A DNA stretch of 8,488 nt from UBA9926 sp913052075 (GTDB taxonomy: Bacteria; Pseudomonadota; Gammaproteobacteria; Pseudomonadales; Azotimanducaceae): positions 1 to 8,488 of the forward strand of contig CAJXDD010000124.1 of the NCBI GenBank assembly GCA_913052075.1, written 5' to 3'. Of the stretch, positions 6,619 to 8,488 are shown piece after piece. The stretch's first letter is position 1. Each line of letters opens with the position of its first letter. The notes below the pieces were generated by a model. That model did no database searches. It was not told where the DNA came from and worked only from the letters and a program-made list of their open reading frames with translations. Position numbers and translations under genes: made by a program.

Positions 6619-6684
6619 ATCCCAGTTGGTACATGGCGACTCTTTGCAGACAAAGAGAGGACTGCTCCATGGTCTCACTGGGAT
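6619..6684. repeat. Long nested hairpin (inverted repeat), possible structured RNA
   Basis: Three nested perfect stems share one axis. The outer is ATCCCAGT (6619-6626) with ACTGGGAT (6677-6684), 8 bp. The middle is CATGG (6632-6636) with CCATG (6667-6671), 5 bp, across a 5-by-5 internal loop. The apical is CTCTTTG (6640-6646) with CAAAGAG (6651-6657), 7 bp, closed by a CAGA loop. Three further pairs (6615-6617 with 6686-6688) continue outward past one mismatch. There is no T run on either side, so it is not an ordinary intrinsic terminator on either strand. It starts about 55 bases after the 5'-nucleotidase stop. The pairing is read directly; function is unknown. Confidence 0.55.
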
Positions 6685-6856
6685 AGAGAGGCCGTCTGAA
6701 TGATCGAGGCAAGGAGGACCGCTTAGTAGGTGGCGTGGCGCGCCTGAGATGCTGGTCCGCGGACGGTGAGTTGCCATTATCGGCGTGAGGGGGTTAGTGA
6801 ACCTCGGGCGTCGAGCGCCCTCTCATCGTGACCGTGATCTAAAACCTGCAGCATTA

Positions 6857-6886
6857 TTCCAAATCCGTCTTAAGAGAAAATATAAT
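6857..6886 (+). promoter_or_regulatory. Probable cysB promoter
   Basis: A perfect -10 box TATAAT is at 6881-6886. The best -35 candidate is TTCCAA at 6857-6862, 18 bases upstream and matching only 3 of 6, which would suit an activated or weak promoter. Transcription would begin near 6893, giving a leader of about 50 bases before the cysB ATG. In the leader lie TTGG/CCAA (6895-6898 and 6909-6912) and ACCATG/CATGGT (6903-6908 and 6924-6929). CysB is known to repress its own gene in enteric bacteria, so these inverted repeats are candidate operator or leader elements; that link is inference. Confidence 0.45.
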
Positions 6887-6943
6887 TGCCCGTTTTGGTA
6901 TAACCATGCCAACCTACGTGAGTCATGGTCTTACGGAGCGCTT

Positions 6944-7918
6944 ATGAAACTGCAGCAGCTGCGATACGTATGGGAAGTCGCTCGGCACGGTCTGAATGTG
7001 TCTGAAACGGCGCAAAGCTTGCACACCTCTCAGCCGGGCATCAGTAAGCAAATTCGTTTACTTGAGGACGAGCTCGGCATCGAAATCTTCACAAGAACTG
7101 GCAAGCACCTCTCTCACGTGACTCCTGCCGGGGCTGAGGTGATTAAAAAGGCCGGCGAAATTTTGAATCAGGTCGGCAGCATTAAACGGGTTGCAGAGGA
7201 GTTTCGAGACGAACTGGAAGGGGAGCTGTCGCTCGCTACCACGCATACGCAAGCTCGATACGCGCTGCCAGCAGTGATCGATCGATTTATTGCGCAATAC
7301 CCCAAAGTATCGCTGCAGATGCACCAAGGCTCCCCCCATCAGATCGCATCGCTTGCCTCAGATGGTGACGCAGACTTCGCGATCGCTACCGAAGCGATGG
7401 AGCACTTCACCGATCTTGTGATGCTGCCTTGTTATCGGTGGAATCGCTGCATTGTGGTTCCAAAAGACCATCCATTAACGAAAAAGAAGAAGCTGTCGCT
7501 AGCCGATGTTGCTGGCTACGGTATCGTGACCTATGTGTTTGGTTTCACCGGGCGGTCAAAACTTGACGATGCATTTCGCGCGGCTGGGTTTGAGCCGAAC
7601 GTCGTGTTTACGGCAACCGATGCTGATGTGATAAAGACGTATGTGAGGCTGGGGATTGGGATTGGAATCATTGCCCGGATGGCCTACGACGAGCAAGCCG
7701 ATGACGACTTGGTGGCACTCGATGTAGCCCACTTGTTTGAATCCTCGGTCACAATGATTGGCTGTCGGCGAGGAACGTTTTTACGAGGGTTCATGTACGA
7801 TTTTATCGAGTCTTTCGCTCCGCATCTGTCGAGAGATAAGGTTGAGCAGGCCCTTGCTTTGCCCGACCAGGCGGCGGTTGATGCGTTTTTTTCTAATGAA
7901 ACGCTGCCTGTTCGGTAG
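6944..7918 (+). CDS. cysB: LysR-type transcriptional regulator CysB
   Basis: A 324-residue LysR-family regulator, exactly the length of E. coli CysB. It controls sulfate uptake and reduction and cysteine synthesis genes, with N-acetylserine or O-acetylserine as inducer and sulfate, sulfide or thiosulfate as anti-inducers. The N-terminal winged helix-turn-helix lies at about 2-60, with the recognition region ETAQSLHTSQPGISKQIRLLE. The linker helix follows, then the two-lobed effector domain. The anion-binding block ATTHTQARYALP (98-109) keeps Thr100, Thr102 and Gln103, and Thr149 and Thr202 are also present; these are the sulfate ligands in known CysB structures. The frame is open back to 6785, but the ATG at 6944 has ACGGAG at 6933-6938 with five bases of spacing, and MKLQQLRYV is the standard CysB start. 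Monocistronic as seen; a gap and then thrH follow. Confidence 0.96.
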   Translation: MKLQQLRYVWEVARHGLNVSETAQSLHTSQPGISKQIRLLEDELGIEIFTRTGKHLSHVTPAGAEVIKKAGEILNQVGSIKRVAEEFRDELEGELSLATTHTQARYALPAVIDRFIAQYPKVSLQMHQGSPHQIASLASDGDADFAIATEAMEHFTDLVMLPCYRWNRCIVVPKDHPLTKKKKLSLADVAGYGIVTYVFGFTGRSKLDDAFRAAGFEPNVVFTATDADVIKTYVRLGIGIGIIARMAYDEQADDDLVALDVAHLFESSVTMIGCRRGTFLRGFMYDFIESFAPHLSRDKVEQALALPDQAAVDAFFSNETLPVR

Positions 7919-8093
7919 CGAATTCGAGTGATGATGGGCGAGCGGCGCCGTTAGGTCACTGACCATTGTCCTGGGTCCGAAGATAGTGGCTGGTGGATGG
8001 GTTGATCATGGGGAGCGGTTTGAGAGTAGATAAGCGTTGAAAAATGGCTGCAGTGGTTGCATCTACGCGGGCGGTCTTTGTAAGCCCCCAGCC

Positions 8094-8130
8094 GGTCAAC
8101 TCCAGCGCAAGGCGCTGGCGCATGTGGACC
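8094..8130 (+). repeat. Hairpin in the cysB-thrH gap
   Basis: CCAGCGC (8102-8108) and GCGCTGG (8112-8118) form a perfect GC-rich 7-bp stem with an AAG loop, and GGTC (8094-8097) with GACC (8127-8130) can close it further out. No T run follows, so it is not a classical terminator. It lies about 80 bases before the thrH ATG and may be in the thrH leader or at the 3' end of the cysB transcript. A separate 11-base palindrome GGTCACTGACC sits at 7954-7964. Confidence 0.4.
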
Positions 8131-8198
8131 ACTCAATTAAGCGCTGCTGCGCCGATAAATAGCACCGCAACAGTTGAGGCAGTCGAAAGGAGTTATTG

Positions 8199-8488
8199 AT
8201 GGATATCGTGTGTTTGGATCTTGAAGGGGTGCTCATTCCTGAAATCTGGATCGCTTTTGCAGAGGAAACAGGAATCGAAGCGCTGCGAGCAACCACCAGA
8301 GATATTGCTGACTATGATGAGCTGATGACCATGCGTTTAGAGACACTAAAGACTCATCAGCTCGGCATTAACGAGATTCAATCGGTGATCAGTGGTTTAA
8401 GCCCGCTTCCGGGGGCTGCTGAATTTCTAGATAATCTGCGAACAGCGTATCAAGTCGTGATTCTGTCGGACACGTTTTACGATTTCGC
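8199..8488 (+). CDS. thrH: ThrH: phosphoserine phosphatase / phosphoserine:homoserine phosphotransferase (5' part)
   Basis: The first 96 residues of a protein of about 205; the rest is beyond the window edge. ThrH is a HAD enzyme that hydrolyses phosphoserine and can pass the phosphate to homoserine, linking serine and threonine synthesis. Motif I is LDLEGVLIPE, with nucleophile Asp7 and Glu9 (the DxE form distinctive of ThrH rather than the DxD of SerB). The segments EIWIAFAEETGI and ATTRDIADYDELM follow closely the pseudomonad protein. Motif II Ser90 lies in VVILSDTFYDF. The ATG has a strong AAAGGAG at 8186-8192 with six bases of spacing. In Pseudomonas aeruginosa thrH lies near cysB with cysH in between; here cysH is absent and the gap is 280 bases. 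Identification is firm despite truncation. Confidence 0.93.
   Translation, partial: MDIVCLDLEGVLIPEIWIAFAEETGIEALRATTRDIADYDELMTMRLETLKTHQLGINEIQSVISGLSPLPGAAEFLDNLRTAYQVVILSDTFYDF

Larger units (their letters stand above)
6563..6943. other. Gene-free stretch rich in inverted repeats between 5'-nucleotidase and cysB
   Basis: No plausible protein is encoded here; the open frames seen are short or antisense to neighbours. The stretch holds a long nested hairpin (6619-6684), then palindromes GGCGCGCC (6737-6744) and GTCCGCGGAC (6755-6764), two abutting hairpins GGTT-AGTG-AACC (core 6792-6803) and GGGCG-TCGAG-CGCCC (6806-6820), and the cysB promoter region (6857-6930). An isolated AAGGAGG at 6711-6717 has no start codon at useful spacing. 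No T-run terminator is visible after the 5'-nucleotidase. The density of structure suggests a 3' element, a small RNA, or both. Confidence 0.6.

Noticed and set aside
6611..6625. CTGG-TTCGATC-CCAG resembles a tRNA T arm, suggesting a tRNA gene or a tRNA fragment at an integration site.
   Set aside because: No D arm, anticodon arm or matching acceptor strand lies upstream, no CCA follows at the right place, and no integrase is in the window. Part of it is better explained by the nested hairpin 6619-6684.
6711..6717. Perfect AAGGAGG Shine-Dalgarno sequence in the gene-free stretch.
   Set aside because: No start codon with an extended frame lies at suitable spacing; the nearest GTG gives a frame of only a few codons.
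6206..6777. Minus-strand open frames of 72 to 168 codons.
   Set aside because: They overlap each other and the 5'-nucleotidase on the opposite strand, have low-complexity basic translations and no recognisable domains.
6785..6943. In-frame upstream extension of cysB by 53 codons.
   Set aside because: It would add residues not known in CysB, contains the TATAAT box and palindromes, and the internal ATG at 6944 has a proper ribosome binding site and the standard CysB N-terminus.
8102..8118. Intrinsic terminator between cysB and thrH.
   Set aside because: The stem is strong but no T run follows it on either strand.

Overview
The window looks like chromosomal DNA of a gammaproteobacterium, probably an environmental or marine relative of the pseudomonads. 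The evidence is a full-length CysB (324 residues) and a ThrH-type phosphoserine phosphatase, both very close to the pseudomonad proteins and encoded next to each other. The DNA is moderately GC-rich by eye. I see no transposase, integrase, CRISPR array, rRNA or convincing tRNA.

Layout. The left half is read from the minus strand. At the left edge is only the first ten bases of a minus-strand gene behind a good ribosome binding site, followed by about 310 bases without a gene. Next, in transcription order from right to left, comes a tight metabolic operon (3168 down to 322): a Gph-like HAD phosphatase, a class III omega-amino-acid:pyruvate (beta-alanine type) aminotransferase, and a classical NAD-type short-chain dehydrogenase. 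Upstream is a second tight operon (5618 down to 3289): a soluble VWA-fold protein with an intact metal site, a membrane-anchored protein with a C-terminal Pam18-like J domain, and a protein I do not recognise. Their junctions are 3 bases and a 1-base TGATG overlap.

The plus strand starts at 5672, only 53 bases from the VWA start, with a cytosolic 5'-nucleotidase of the NT5C1 family. A 381-base gene-free stretch follows, carrying a long nested hairpin (6619-6684) and several smaller palindromes. Then come cysB, with a perfect TATAAT box in front of it, a 280-base gap, and the start of thrH, which runs off the right edge.

How the genes work together. The aminotransferase would turn an omega-amino acid into an aldehyde, and the dehydrogenase could oxidise or reduce that product; the phosphatase may clear a phosphorylated by-product. 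The VWA/J-protein/unknown operon is the least explained part: the J protein should recruit an Hsp70 (DnaK) to the inner membrane, and the VWA and unknown proteins are candidate clients or adaptors. CysB and ThrH belong to sulfur and serine/threonine metabolism. The lack of cysH between them, where pseudomonads have it, is notable.
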